From Flavobacterium micromati (GTDB taxonomy: Bacteria > Bacteroidota > Bacteroidia > Flavobacteriales > Flavobacteriaceae), in the NCBI RefSeq assembly GCF_900129585.1, contig NZ_FQWF01000017.1, forward strand, positions 1-46,903: a stretch of DNA of 46,903 nucleotides, written 5' to 3'. Below, piece after piece: positions 1 through 8,148 of this stretch (positions within the stretch are counted from its first letter, which is position 1; each line of letters starts with the position of its first letter). The notes beneath the pieces are model-generated. The model searched no databases. It was given only the letters and a program-made list of their open reading frames with translations, and was not told the origin of the DNA. A program made the position numbers and the translations under genes.

Positions 1-2829
1 TTATCCTTTTATTCTGTCACGCTTTAAGCGTCTCGATAAAGTTTCTCGATATTGTTGAGACGCTTCCAGCGTGACAATTGTAGTAGCTTTTGTTGATACG
101 AGCAGAATAAAATAATATTGGTTTCAAATAATAAAAACTTGAGTTGTACTATCCCTTTATTTTGTCACGCTGTAAGCGTCTCGATAAAGTTGCTCGATAT
201 TGTTGCTCGATATTGTTGAGACGCTTCCAGCGTGACAATTGTAGTACCTGTTGTTGATACGAGCAGAATATAATAATATTGTTTTCAAATATTAGAGACT
301 CAAGTGATATCATCCCTTTCTTTTGTCACGCTTTAAGCGTTCCGATAAAGTTTCTCGATAAAGTTTCTCGATAAAGTTTCTCGATATTGTTGAGACGCTT
401 CCAGCGTGACAATTGTAGTAGCTTTTGTTGATATGAGCAGAATATAATAATATTGTTTTCAAATATTAGAGACTCAAGTGATATCATCCCTTTATTTTGT
501 CACGCTGAAAGCGTCCCGATAAAGTTTCTCGATATTGTTGAGACGCTTCCAGCGTGACAATTGTAGTAGCTTTTGTTGCTACGAGCAGAATAAAATAATA
601 TTGTTTTCAAATATTAGAGACTCAAGTGATATCATCCCTTTATTTTGTCACGCTTTAAGCGTCTCGATAAAGTTTCTCGATAAAGTTTCTCGATATTGTT
701 GAGACGCTTCCAGCGTGACAATTGTAGTAGCTTTTGTTGATACGAGCAGAATATAATAATATTGTTTTCAGTAATAAAGACTCGAGTTATATTATCCTTT
801 TATTTTGTCACGCTGTAAGCGTCTCGATAAAGTTGCTCGATATTGTTGAGACGCTTCCAGCGTGACAATTGTAGTACCTTTTGTTGATACGAGCAGAATA
901 AAATAATATTGTTTTCAGTAATAAAGACTCGAGTTATATTATCCTTTTATTCTGTCACGCTGAAAGCGTCCCGATAAAGTTGCTCGATATTGTTGAGACG
1001 CTTCCAGCGTGACAATTGTAGTACCTTTTGTTGATAAAAGGAGAATAAAATAATATTGTTTCCAAATAGTAAAGACTCGAGTTATATTATCCCTTTATTT
1101 TGTCACGCTGAAAGCGTCCCGATAAAGTTTCTCGATATTGTTGAGACGCTTCCAGCGTGACAATTGTAGTAGCTTTTGTTGATACGAGCAGAATAAAATA
1201 ATATTGTTTTCAAATATTAGAGACTCAAGTGATATCATCCCTTTATTTTGTCACGCTTTAAGCGTCTCGATAAAGTTTCTCGATATTGTTGAGACGCTTC
1301 CAGCGTGACAATTGTAGTAGCTTTTGTTGCTACGAGCAGAATAAAATAATATTGTTTTCAAATATTAGAGACTCGAGTTATATTATCCTTTTATTCTGTC
1401 ACGCTTTAAGCGTCTCGATAAAGTTTCTCGATATTGTTGAGACGCTTCCAGCGTGACAATTGTAGTAGCTTTTGTTGCTACGAGCAGAATAAAATAATAT
1501 TGTTTTCAAATATTAGAGACTCAAGTGATATCATCCCTTTATTTTGTCACGCTTTAAGCGTCTCGATAAAGTTTCTCGATAAAGTTTCTCGATATTGTTG
1601 AGACGCTTCCAGCGTGACAATTGTAGTAGCTTTTGTTGATACGAGCAGAATATAATAATATTGTTTTCAGTAATAAAGACTCGAGTTATATTATCCTTTT
1701 ATTCTGTCACGCTGTAAGCGTCTCGATAAAGTTGCTCGATATTGTTGAGACGCTTCCAGCGTGACAATTGTAGTAGCTTTTGTTGATACGAAAAGAATAA
1801 AATAATATTGTTTTCAAATAATATAAACTTGAATTCTACTATCCCGTTTATTTTGTCACGCTGTAATCGTCTCGATAAAGTTGCTCGATGTTGTTGAGAC
1901 GCTTCCAGCGTGACAATTGTAGTAGCTTTTGTTGATACGAAAAGAATAAAATAATATTGTTTTCAGTAATAAAGACTCGAGTTATATTATCCTTTTATTC
2001 TGTCACGCTGTAAGCGTCTCGATAAAGTTGCTCGATATTGTTGAGACGCTTCCAGCGCGACAATTGTAGTAGCTTTTGTTGATACGAGCAGAATAAAATA
2101 ATATTGTTTTCAGTAATAAAGACTCGAGTTATATTATCCTTTTATTCTGTCACGCTTTAAGCGTCCCGATAAAGTTGCTCGATATTGTTGAGACGCTTCC
2201 AGCGTGACAATTTTGGTAGCTATTGTAGATAAGGACAATAAAATAATGTTGTTTTAAATAGTAAAGATTCAAGTTATATAATCCCTTTATTTTGTCACGC
2301 TGAAAGCGTCCCGATAAAGTTGCTCGATATTGTTGAGACGCTTCCAGCGTGACAATTGTAGTAGCTTTTGTTGCTACAAGCAGAATAAAATAATATTGTT
2401 TTCAAATATTAGAGACTCACGTGATATCATCCCTTTATTTTGTCACGCTGTAAGCGTCTCGATAAAGTTTCTCGATATTGTTGAGACGCTTCCAGCGTGA
2501 CAATTTTGGTAGCTATTGTAGATGAAAGGACAATAAAATAATGTTGTTTTAAATAGTAAAGATTCAAGTTATATAATCCCTTTATTTTGTCACGCTGTAA
2601 GCGTCTCGATAAAGTTGCTCGATATTGTTGAGACGCTTCCAGCGTGACAATTTTGGTAGCTATTGTAGATAAAAGGACAATAAAATAATGTTGTTTTAAA
2701 TAGTAAAGATTCAAGTTATATAATCCCTTTATTTTGTCACGCTGTAAGCGTCTCGATAAAGTTGCTCGATATTGTTGAGACGCTTCCAGCTTGACAATTG
2801 TAGTAGCTTTTATTGATAAAAGCAGAATT
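1..2829. repeat. Tandem array of ~147-bp hairpin-bearing units (19 copies)
   Basis: I count 19 right arms of the form GAGACGCTTCCAGCGTGACA, near 55, 215, 391, 538, 699, 848, 994, 1143, 1290, 1438, 1599, 1746, 1894, 2042, 2189, 2334, 2482, 2629 and 2776. Spacing is mostly 145-149 bp. Each pairs with a left arm TGTCACGCT-nn-AAGCGTCTC about 22 nt upstream, giving two 9-bp stems around a 2-nt internal loop. Spacers between hairpins are AT-rich and fall into a few subtypes; the type with TTTTGGTAGCTATTG clusters at about 2206-2720. Units of 160-176 bp carry extra 13-bp steps in the hairpin loop. The array is open at the left window edge. It resembles expanded REP-type palindromes. Short ORFs inside it are by-products of a period divisible by three. 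Confidence 0.95.
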
Positions 2830-2830
2830 A

Positions 2831-2878
2831 AAAAAAAACGTTAGCACTCTAAATTCAGACTGCTAACGTTTTTTTTTT
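2831..2878 (-). terminator. Rho-independent terminator of the PhnA/YjdM-family gene
   Basis: The arms CGTTAGCA and TGCTAACG flank a 14-nt loop, with A and T runs outside. On the minus strand the hairpin is followed by at least eight T. It sits about 45 nt after the stop codon of the gene at 2923-3501. Confidence 0.85.
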
Positions 2879-2880
2879 AC

Positions 2881-2922
2881 GGATCACTCAAAACTGATCA
2901 CTAAAGAACTGATCACTGAAAA
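2881..2922 (-). repeat. Short direct repeats directly after the PhnA-like stop codon
   Basis: The motif CTGATCACT occurs three times with small changes (2882, about 2896 and about 2911) between the stop codon and the terminator. It is one of several unrelated low-complexity tracts in this window that occupy the same position relative to a gene. Confidence 0.6.
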
Positions 2923-3501
2923 CTACGTTTTCTTAACGTACTGCGTAATAATTACAATGGTTTGCCCATCAACTTTTCCTTCAATATATTCTGCGTTTTC
3001 ATGATCTAAACGAATGTTGCGAACTGCGGTTCCTTGCTTAGCGACCATGTTTGATCCTTTAACTTTCAAATCTTTTATTAGCACAACTGAATCGCCATGT
3101 TCTAAGATTACGCCGTTACTATCGCGATGTATTATTTTATTTTCATTTTCTTCGCCTTCGCCTGTTGCTTGTGCCCAAGCTAAATTATCTTCATCTAAAT
3201 ACATTTGGTCTAATAATTCTTGAGGCCAACCGGCAGAACGCAAACGGCTTAACATTCTCCAAGCTACCACTTGTACAGCGGTTTGTTCGCTCCACATACT
3301 GTCGTTTAAACATCTCCAGTGGTTTAAATTTACCGTTTCTGGATTTTCGATTTGACCAATGCAAGTGCTGCAGGCCATAATATTTTCATCGATTCCGCCT
3401 TTTTTTGTTGGCAGTACTTCATATACTTTTAAGTTTTCTGTGGCACCACAAAGTTCACATTTTGCTCGACCGCGTTTGCTTAATTCTCTTTCTAAATTCA
3501 T
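2923..3501 (-). CDS. PhnA/YjdM-family zinc-ribbon protein
   Basis: This 192-aa protein has an N-terminal zinc ribbon (CELC near residue 16 and CSTC near 44) and a C-terminal PhnA domain that includes HRDSNGV and KDLKVKGSN. Both domains are typical of the PhnA/YjdM family. That family was named from a phosphonate locus but is not the phosphonoacetate hydrolase, and its biochemical role is unclear. The ATG at 3501 is about 23 nt from a -7-like box. It has its own terminator and no co-directional neighbour within several hundred bases, so it is probably monocistronic. It is enclosed on both sides by the hairpin repeat arrays, so recombination between arrays could delete or duplicate it. Family assignment is secure; function is unknown. 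Confidence 0.88.
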   Translation of the reverse strand: MNLERELSKRGRAKCELCGATENLKVYEVLPTKKGGIDENIMACSTCIGQIENPETVNLNHWRCLNDSMWSEQTAVQVVAWRMLSRLRSAGWPQELLDQMYLDEDNLAWAQATGEGEENENKIIHRDSNGVILEHGDSVVLIKDLKVKGSNMVAKQGTAVRNIRLDHENAEYIEGKVDGQTIVIITQYVKKT

Positions 3502-3524
3502 TATTTTTTGGCTTTTAATTTAGG

Positions 3525-3555
3525 CGAAATTACGGTTTTATGGTCGCAATAGCAA
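3525..3555 (-). promoter_or_regulatory. Candidate promoter of the PhnA-like gene
   Basis: On the minus strand, TTG at 3555-3553, a 20-nt spacer, then TAATTTCG at 3532-3525. This matches the Flavobacterium consensus TTG-N17-23-TAnnTTTG with one mismatch in the -7 box. Confidence 0.4.
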
Positions 3556-3788
3556 TTTAGAAGGAAGATGTTTGTTTGCCCTTTCTCGAAGTAAATGTCA
3601 TTTTGAATAAAACTTATATTTCTGTTTTTCTTTAATTTTTGGCCAATTATGTCTTTCAGGTAATTTATTCTTGAGTGTTGAGAAGCCTTCAGGGTGACAA
3701 ATGAGAAGATAAAGTGAATACAATTAAAAGTGATAATAAATTGCTTTATTTTCTGTTTGCGGGCTCGAAACGCAATTTTTTGACCAAT

Positions 3789-4461
3789 TTAATTGAGACG
3801 CTTCTAGCGTGACAATTGTAGTAGCTTTTGTTGATACGAAAAGAATAAAATAATATTGTTTTCAAATAATAAAAACTTGAATTCTACTATCCCGTTTATT
3901 TTGTCACGCTGTAATCGTCTCGATAAAGTTGCTCGACGTTGTTGAGACGCTTCCAGCGTGACAATTGTAGTAGCTTTTGTTGATACGAAAAGAATAAAAT
4001 AATATTGTTTTCAAGCTATAAAGACTCGAGTTATATAGCCCCTTTATTTTGTCACGCTTTAAGCATCTCGATAAAGTTTCTCGATATTGTTGAGACGCTT
4101 CCAGCGTGACAATTGTAGTAGCTATTGTAGATAAAAGGAGAATAAAATAATGTTGTTTCAAATAGTAAAGACTTGAGTTACTATCCCGTTTATTTTGTCA
4201 CGCTGTAAGCGTCTCGATAAAGTTGCTCGATATTGTTGAGACGCTTCCAGCGTGACAATTTTGGTAGCTATTATAGATAAAAGGAGAATAAAATAATGTT
4301 GTTTCAAATAGTAAAGACTTGAGTTACTATCCCTTTATTTTGTCGCGCTTTAAGCGTCTCGATAAAGTTGCTCGATATTGTTGAGACGCTTCCAGCGTGA
4401 CAATTTTAGTAGCTATTGTTGATACGAGTAGAATGTTAGTTTAAACGCTGCCAGCGTGACA
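3789..4461. repeat. Second hairpin repeat array (4 full copies, 2 half copies)
   Basis: It begins with a right arm only (3793-3813, one change from consensus). Four full hairpins follow, with right arms near 3943, 4090, 4238 and 4381, and a last degenerate right arm at about 4440-4460. Unit length and sequence are those of the array at 1-2829. The stretch 3834-4012 is almost identical to about 1788-1965, sharing the rare left-arm variant GTAATCG and the spacer word GAATTCTACTATCCCG. The stretch 3502-3788 between gene and array has no gene, only a degenerate palindrome half (AGCCTTCAGGGTGACAA near 3690). Confidence 0.92.
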
Positions 4462-4536
4462 AAAAGGGGTGTAATTAAATTTGAAATAGTGGCAGTTATT
4501 GAATTGATTTACATTCTTATATGTGAAATTTAAAAA

Positions 4537-4992
4537 TCATTTCACTCGCACTGCATCAGGAACCAACATTTCATATTGTCCTCCATTGCGTATAACATCT
4601 CTAACAATACTTGAACTAATATAGGAAGTTTTAGCGGCTGTTAATAAGAATACTGTTTCAATTTTAGACAAATGTCGGTTCGTATGTGCGATTGCTTTTT
4701 CAAATTCGAAGTCGGCTGGATTGCGCAGTCCACGCAATATAAAATTTGCTTTTAATTTATTACAAAGTTCCGTAGTCAATCCTTCGTAAGTAATTACAGA
4801 AACTTTAGGTTCGTCTTTGAATGTCTCTTCAATAAATCGTTTTCGCTCTTCTAATGAAAACATGTATTTTTTTTCGGCATTAACGCCAATTGCGATTACG
4901 ATTTCATCAAAAAGTGAAATAGATCTTTTTATGATATCTTCGTGGCCTAATGTAATGGGATCAAATGACCCTGGAAATATTGCTTTTCTCAT
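4537..4992 (-). CDS. Phosphopantetheine adenylyltransferase (CoaD)
   Basis: It catalyses the fourth step of coenzyme A synthesis, transferring AMP from ATP to 4'-phosphopantetheine in the cytoplasm. The 151-aa length is usual. The nucleotidyltransferase signature is clear: FPGSFDPITLGH near residues 6-20 (the TxGH-type motif), LRGLRNPADFEFE in the middle, and ISSSIVRDV near the end, equivalent to the ISSTxVR motif. The ATG start follows the DUF421 gene by 38 nt on the same strand, so it is probably the last gene of a run starting with ddl. No clear terminator follows; the half palindrome at 4440-4460 is the nearest structure. Confidence 0.97.
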   Translation of the reverse strand: MRKAIFPGSFDPITLGHEDIIKRSISLFDEIVIAIGVNAEKKYMFSLEERKRFIEETFKDEPKVSVITYEGLTTELCNKLKANFILRGLRNPADFEFEKAIAHTNRHLSKIETVFLLTAAKTSYISSSIVRDVIRNGGQYEMLVPDAVRVK

Positions 4993-5030
4993 TTTATGAT
5001 AAACTTATTGTGAATTGATTTAAAGTTAAA

Positions 5031-5723
5031 TTATGTTTTTCGAATGGTTTTCAGCGCTTGAACCCATTCTGATTTATTACAGATTTTACATTGTGCGGAT
5101 CCTATATTTTGCTGTTCTGTATTTTCGCAAAAAGTGCAAGAATAAACGCCTTTTGCTGGAATCGTTTTACTTTTTAATTTAAATAAAAAAGGTAATATTG
5201 GCAAGCCTGGTTGTACTTCATGGTCTTCATAATAAAAAACACTGATCTCGCCACTAATTTCCATAAATGCATTTTTTACTTGGCCTAAATGTTCTACCGA
5301 TTTCATGCGGAGTTCCGAAAAAAACTCATCTTGAGCTAAGCTTTCCTTTTTAAAAGTTGCGATCGAAAATTTTCCATCACTAATAATACATTCGGTTTTT
5401 CCCTCAATGAACTCTTCAAAACGTTTACTTTTTCCAGTAAGCCAAGTTACTAATCGATACAGTACAATAATCACGATCAGTACAGTGATTGCTGGAATAA
5501 TTCCAACATTTTCATAAAACATAGGATCTCCAGCGGCTGATCCTAAAGCGATAATTATAACAGTTTCAAATACAGACAGCTGTTTAACTCCGCGTTTCCC
5601 TGCTACTTTTAAGGTTAACAGTAAAACAATAAACATAACCGTAGATCGGAAAATGACTTCCAGCAGAAATGATTCGGGTAAGCCATTAAATAATAATCTA
5701 TTCCACTCAAATATTTCTTTCAT
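5031..5723 (-). CDS. DUF421 (YetF-type) membrane protein with C-terminal Cys motif
   Basis: The protein has 230 aa. Residues about 20-95 hold two or three hydrophobic segments, including FIVLLLTLKVAGKRGVKQLS, which carries the family's conserved GKR motif. A soluble beta-rich DUF421 domain follows (EFIEGKTECIISDGKFS and KKESLAQDEFFSELR). The last about 40 residues contain CTFC and CKIC, spaced like a small zinc ribbon, in place of the variable tails of YetF proteins. The molecular function of the family is unknown. It lies 9 nt after the DUF5615 gene and 38 nt before coaD on the same strand. Confidence 0.85.
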   Translation of the reverse strand: MKEIFEWNRLLFNGLPESFLLEVIFRSTVMFIVLLLTLKVAGKRGVKQLSVFETVIIIALGSAAGDPMFYENVGIIPAITVLIVIIVLYRLVTWLTGKSKRFEEFIEGKTECIISDGKFSIATFKKESLAQDEFFSELRMKSVEHLGQVKNAFMEISGEISVFYYEDHEVQPGLPILPFLFKLKSKTIPAKGVYSCTFCENTEQQNIGSAQCKICNKSEWVQALKTIRKT

Positions 5724-5732
5724 AACAGAAAT

Positions 5733-6077
5733 TTAGTTGGTTATTTCGAGACATGCTATTTCAGAATAGGCTTTTAAAATTGTAAAATCTTTAATTATTG
5801 AAGCCTTTGCGATTAAATGAGCAAAGACAACATTAATAAATGTATAACCAAAACGCAACCAAATAATTTTTAGAGGGCGTCCTTTTAAATTTGATAAATC
5901 AAAAAAATCTGCATCAAAAGTTACATTGGTAAACTGATTTTCTTTGTCAAATTTCCAAATTTCAATATCTGAATAATTTTCAATTCCGAGTTGTCTAACT
6001 TGTTTGGCTTCTGGAAAATGAGCTTTAATTTTAGATAAAATTCTGAATGATATATTTTGGTAAAATAGCAACTTCAA
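5733..6077 (-). CDS. DUF5615 PIN-like protein (toxin-like), first acidic residue replaced
   Basis: This 114-aa protein follows the DUF5615 (Mut7-C-like PIN) pattern: MKLLFYQNISFRIL at the start, FPEAKQVRQLGIENYSDIEIW, then VTFDADFFDLS and IWLRFG. Family members normally begin with L-x-D-[EQ]-N, where the Asp is a presumed catalytic residue. Here that position is Tyr (codon TAC, one base from GAC), and the usual lysine before DADF is Phe. The TTG start overlaps the TGA stop of the DUF433 gene, typical of translational coupling in such pairs. It may be a decayed or altered toxin-like partner. The C-terminal third is also divergent. Confidence 0.8.
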   Translation of the reverse strand: MKLLFYQNISFRILSKIKAHFPEAKQVRQLGIENYSDIEIWKFDKENQFTNVTFDADFFDLSNLKGRPLKIIWLRFGYTFINVVFAHLIAKASIIKDFTILKAYSEIACLEITN

Positions 6078-6298
6078 GACGCGACTTGAATTTTATGTTC
6101 TCTATCAGCCGCGTAAGAAAGATAAGCTTTGATGTGGGTTTGGTCAAGTTCTCGAAAGTCGTCAATAATTTCTTTTTTAGACATTCCATTTGCTAGCAAA
6201 TTCAATACATCAAAAACAGTAATCCTCGTAACAATGATCGTTGGTTTGCCGAAACGAACGTGAGGATTTAATGCGATATATTTTTTATAATCGATCAT
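6074..6298 (-). CDS. DUF433 family protein (antitoxin-like)
   Basis: This 74-aa protein spans the full short DUF433 domain, with NPHVRFGKPTIIVTRITVFDVL, then LANGMSKKEIIDDFRELDQTHIKAYLSYAAD. That is a winged-helix-like fold often found beside DUF5615 proteins and treated as a type II antitoxin. The usual pattern GxPxIxGTRIxV is recognisable, although the Gly-Thr before RIT is Val-Thr. It starts at ATG 38 nt after ddl and overlaps the DUF5615 start by three bases. No separate promoter is evident, so it is likely read from the ddl promoter. Confidence 0.85.
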   Translation of the reverse strand: MIDYKKYIALNPHVRFGKPTIIVTRITVFDVLNLLANGMSKKEIIDDFRELDQTHIKAYLSYAADREHKIQVAS

Positions 6299-6336
6299 TA
6301 GGATTTTGTTAATTACAAAGTTAGCTAAATTATCTC

Positions 6337-7311
6337 TTATTCGGGCAAAGCCAATTCGATAGCATTTGTAAACAAATCTTCTAGTGAAATTCCGGCAGCT
6401 TTTGCTTGTTGCGGAATCAAACTCTCAGTAGTTAATCCAGGAATAGTATTCATTTCTAACATGTGTGGTTCCCCATTTACGATAATAAATTCACTACGAG
6501 AGAAACCTTTCATTTTTAAAACTTCGTAAGCACGTTTGGCTATTTCGCTTACTTTTTGAGTCATTTCATCCGAAATTCTGGCAGGTGTGATTTCTTGAGA
6601 TTTACCAAGATATTTGGCTTCATAGTCAAAGAAATCATTATCGGAAACGATTTCTGTAATAGGTAATACTGTTACTATTCCTTTGTAATTGATGACTCCA
6701 ACAGAAACTTCGGTGCCGTCAAGGAAGCTTTCAATAATGATTTCGTTATCTTCTTTGTAAGCGACTTCGATAGCAGTGGGTAATTCAGCAGCGGTTTTTA
6801 CTTTAGAAATCCCAAAACTAGATCCTGCTTTATTTGGTTTTACAAAACAAGGTAAGCCTACTTTAGCTACAATTTCATCAGTTATGATTTTGTCTCCTTT
6901 GTTTAAGTAATAGGAAGTCGCCGTTTTTATTCCGTAGGGTTTTAAAACCGAAAGTAAATCCCGTTTGTTGAACGTTAACGCGGCTTGATAATAATCGCAA
7001 GAGGTTTGCGAGATATTTAAAAGTTCGAAATAGGCTTGCATCAATCCGTCTTCGCCCGGTGTGCCATGAATAGCATTGAAAACACAATCGAAAGTAATTT
7101 TATTTCCAGAAACAGTTACTGAAAAATCATTTTTATCAATTGGAAATTCATTGTTATTGTCATCAACATAAACCCATTTCTCTTTGAAAATATGAATTTG
7201 GAAACCGTTGTATTTTGTTTTGTCTAGAAATTGGTAAACCACGTTTCCGCTGATCAATGAGATTTTGTATTCGCTGGAATATCCGCCCATGATGATGGCA
7301 ATGTTCTTCAT
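6337..7311 (-). CDS. D-alanine--D-alanine ligase (Ddl)
   Basis: It joins two D-alanines using ATP to supply the peptidoglycan stem terminus. The 324-aa length is typical. The N-terminal motif GGYSSEYKISLISG is present. The ATP-grasp core includes LPCFVKPNKAGSSFGISKV and IIIESFLDGTEVSVGV. The C-terminal MLEMNTIPGLTTESLIP holds the Asn and Pro-Gly of the NxxPGxT metal and substrate loop. The ATG start faces the divergent PASTA gene across a 213-nt gap holding a structured repeat element. It appears to be the first gene of the minus-strand run down to coaD. In many Bacteroidota ddl is also next to the PASTA and rluD genes, as here. Confidence 0.97.
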   Translation of the reverse strand: MKNIAIIMGGYSSEYKISLISGNVVYQFLDKTKYNGFQIHIFKEKWVYVDDNNNEFPIDKNDFSVTVSGNKITFDCVFNAIHGTPGEDGLMQAYFELLNISQTSCDYYQAALTFNKRDLLSVLKPYGIKTATSYYLNKGDKIITDEIVAKVGLPCFVKPNKAGSSFGISKVKTAAELPTAIEVAYKEDNEIIIESFLDGTEVSVGVINYKGIVTVLPITEIVSDNDFFDYEAKYLGKSQEITPARISDEMTQKVSEIAKRAYEVLKMKGFSRSEFIIVNGEPHMLEMNTIPGLTTESLIPQQAKAAGISLEDLFTNAIELALPE

Positions 7312-7349
7312 TTTTTAAATAATAAATGTTATGAAAATAAGTCGTTTTT

Positions 7350-7426
7350 AGCCCCGATAGCAGCGATATCCTTTCCTTTTTTTCTTTAAAAAAGGAAAGA
7401 TATAGCGAATAGCGGGAAATAGCTCC
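7350..7426 (+). ncRNA. Structured repeat element, copy 1 (77 nt, function unknown)
   Basis: It begins AGCCCCGATAGCAG and ends GGGAAATAGCTCC. The predicted fold is a 12-bp core stem (CTTTCCTTTTTT with AAAAAAGGAAAG), a bulged C, ATATC/GATAT, GC/GC, TA/TA and an outer CCCG/CGGG, interrupted by small internal loops. The second copy at 19507-19584 has the same end sequences and the same loop plan but a different core stem, so pairing is kept while sequence changes. Both copies lie in divergent intergenic gaps upstream of a plus-strand gene. It could be an RNA leader element or a REP-like DNA palindrome. Confidence 0.6.
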
Positions 7427-7496
7427 TAAAAATCATAAGAGAGAATCCTTAAAACGATTAAACAAAATTATCATTTTTTTTGAAACGAAATAGCTT

Positions 7497-7504
7497 TATC
7501 TTTG
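7497..7504 (+). promoter_or_regulatory. -7 promoter box (TATCTTTG) of the PASTA gene
   Basis: It is an exact match to TAnnTTTG, 20 nt before the ATG at 7525. It shows that the in-frame TTG at 7480 lies upstream of the likely transcription start and is not the translation start. Confidence 0.65.
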
Positions 7505-7524
7505 GCGCATCTAAAAATAAATTT

Positions 7525-8148
7525 ATGAGTTTACGTAAGTATCTTACCAGTCGCGTATTTGGAGTGCAAGTTTTAATTGCAGTTGCTATTGTAGTAGCTT
7601 TGGCTTATTTATTTATGCATTGGTTGACTTTTACCACTGATCACGGACACGAAATTTCAGTGCCAGATTTGCGAAAGCTGACTGAAGAGCAAGTGCAAAC
7701 TAAACTAGATGAACTGGACTTAGATTATGAACTTTTAGATAGTGTTGATTATAGAAACGATTTCCCACAATTTAGCGTTGTGGAACAAGATCCTTCACCG
7801 GGAACTAAGGTGAAAGTGGGAAGAAAGATTTATATAAAAGTAAATACCTCAGGCTTTTCATCTGTCAAAATTCCTAATTTGATTGAAAAGACCTATCGTG
7901 AAGCGGTTCCAACACTGAGAGCGTTAGGATTAGATGAAGGAACGGTGACGTATGTGCCAAATTTAGGTAAAGACATGGTGCTGGAAATGCGTTTTAAAGG
8001 AAGAAACTTGAAAGTAGGTGATAGGGTGTTGAAATCATCTAAAATTGATTTGGTTTTAGGCGACGGAAAAATGAGTTACCAAGAAGAAGAAAATGCTGCA
8101 GATACACTGTCAGTGCCAATTGAAGAAATACCAGTTAATGAACAATAA
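7525..8148 (+). CDS. Membrane-anchored PASTA domain protein
   Basis: From the ATG at 7525 the product is 207 aa. It has a short cytoplasmic start, one membrane segment (about residues 11-31, VQVLIAVAIVVALAYLFMHW), then two PASTA domains outside the membrane. The first is about residues 40-105 (ISVPDLRKLT to KIYIKVN), the second about 108-180 (VKIPNLIEKTYREAV to KIDLVLGDG). PASTA domains bind peptidoglycan-like ligands in other bacteria. There is no kinase domain. It overlaps the start of the rluD-like gene by 11 nt and faces ddl, so a cell-wall link is plausible but inferred. Confidence 0.9.
   Translation: MSLRKYLTSRVFGVQVLIAVAIVVALAYLFMHWLTFTTDHGHEISVPDLRKLTEEQVQTKLDELDLDYELLDSVDYRNDFPQFSVVEQDPSPGTKVKVGRKIYIKVNTSGFSSVKIPNLIEKTYREAVPTLRALGLDEGTVTYVPNLGKDMVLEMRFKGRNLKVGDRVLKSSKIDLVLGDGKMSYQEEENAADTLSVPIEEIPVNEQ

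Noticed and set aside
2427..2714. ORF with two 49-residue repeats inside the hairpin array (minus strand)
   Set aside because: The unit is about 147 bp, divisible by three, so any open frame repeats itself. There is no start signal, and the frame breaks in neighbouring units of other length. The similar ORF at 3904-4161 is the same artefact.
1..2829. CRISPR array
   Set aside because: Units are about 147 bp, spacers are near-identical rather than unique, and no cas genes are present.
1..2829. Meaning in the unit length of 147 bp (nucleosome length)
   Set aside because: Bacterial DNA is not packed in such nucleosomes, and the length varies in 13-bp steps.
2923..3501. Phosphonoacetate hydrolase or phosphonate metabolism role for the PhnA-like gene
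   Set aside because: The name is historical; the zinc-ribbon YjdM family is unrelated to the hydrolase, and no phosphonate genes are nearby.
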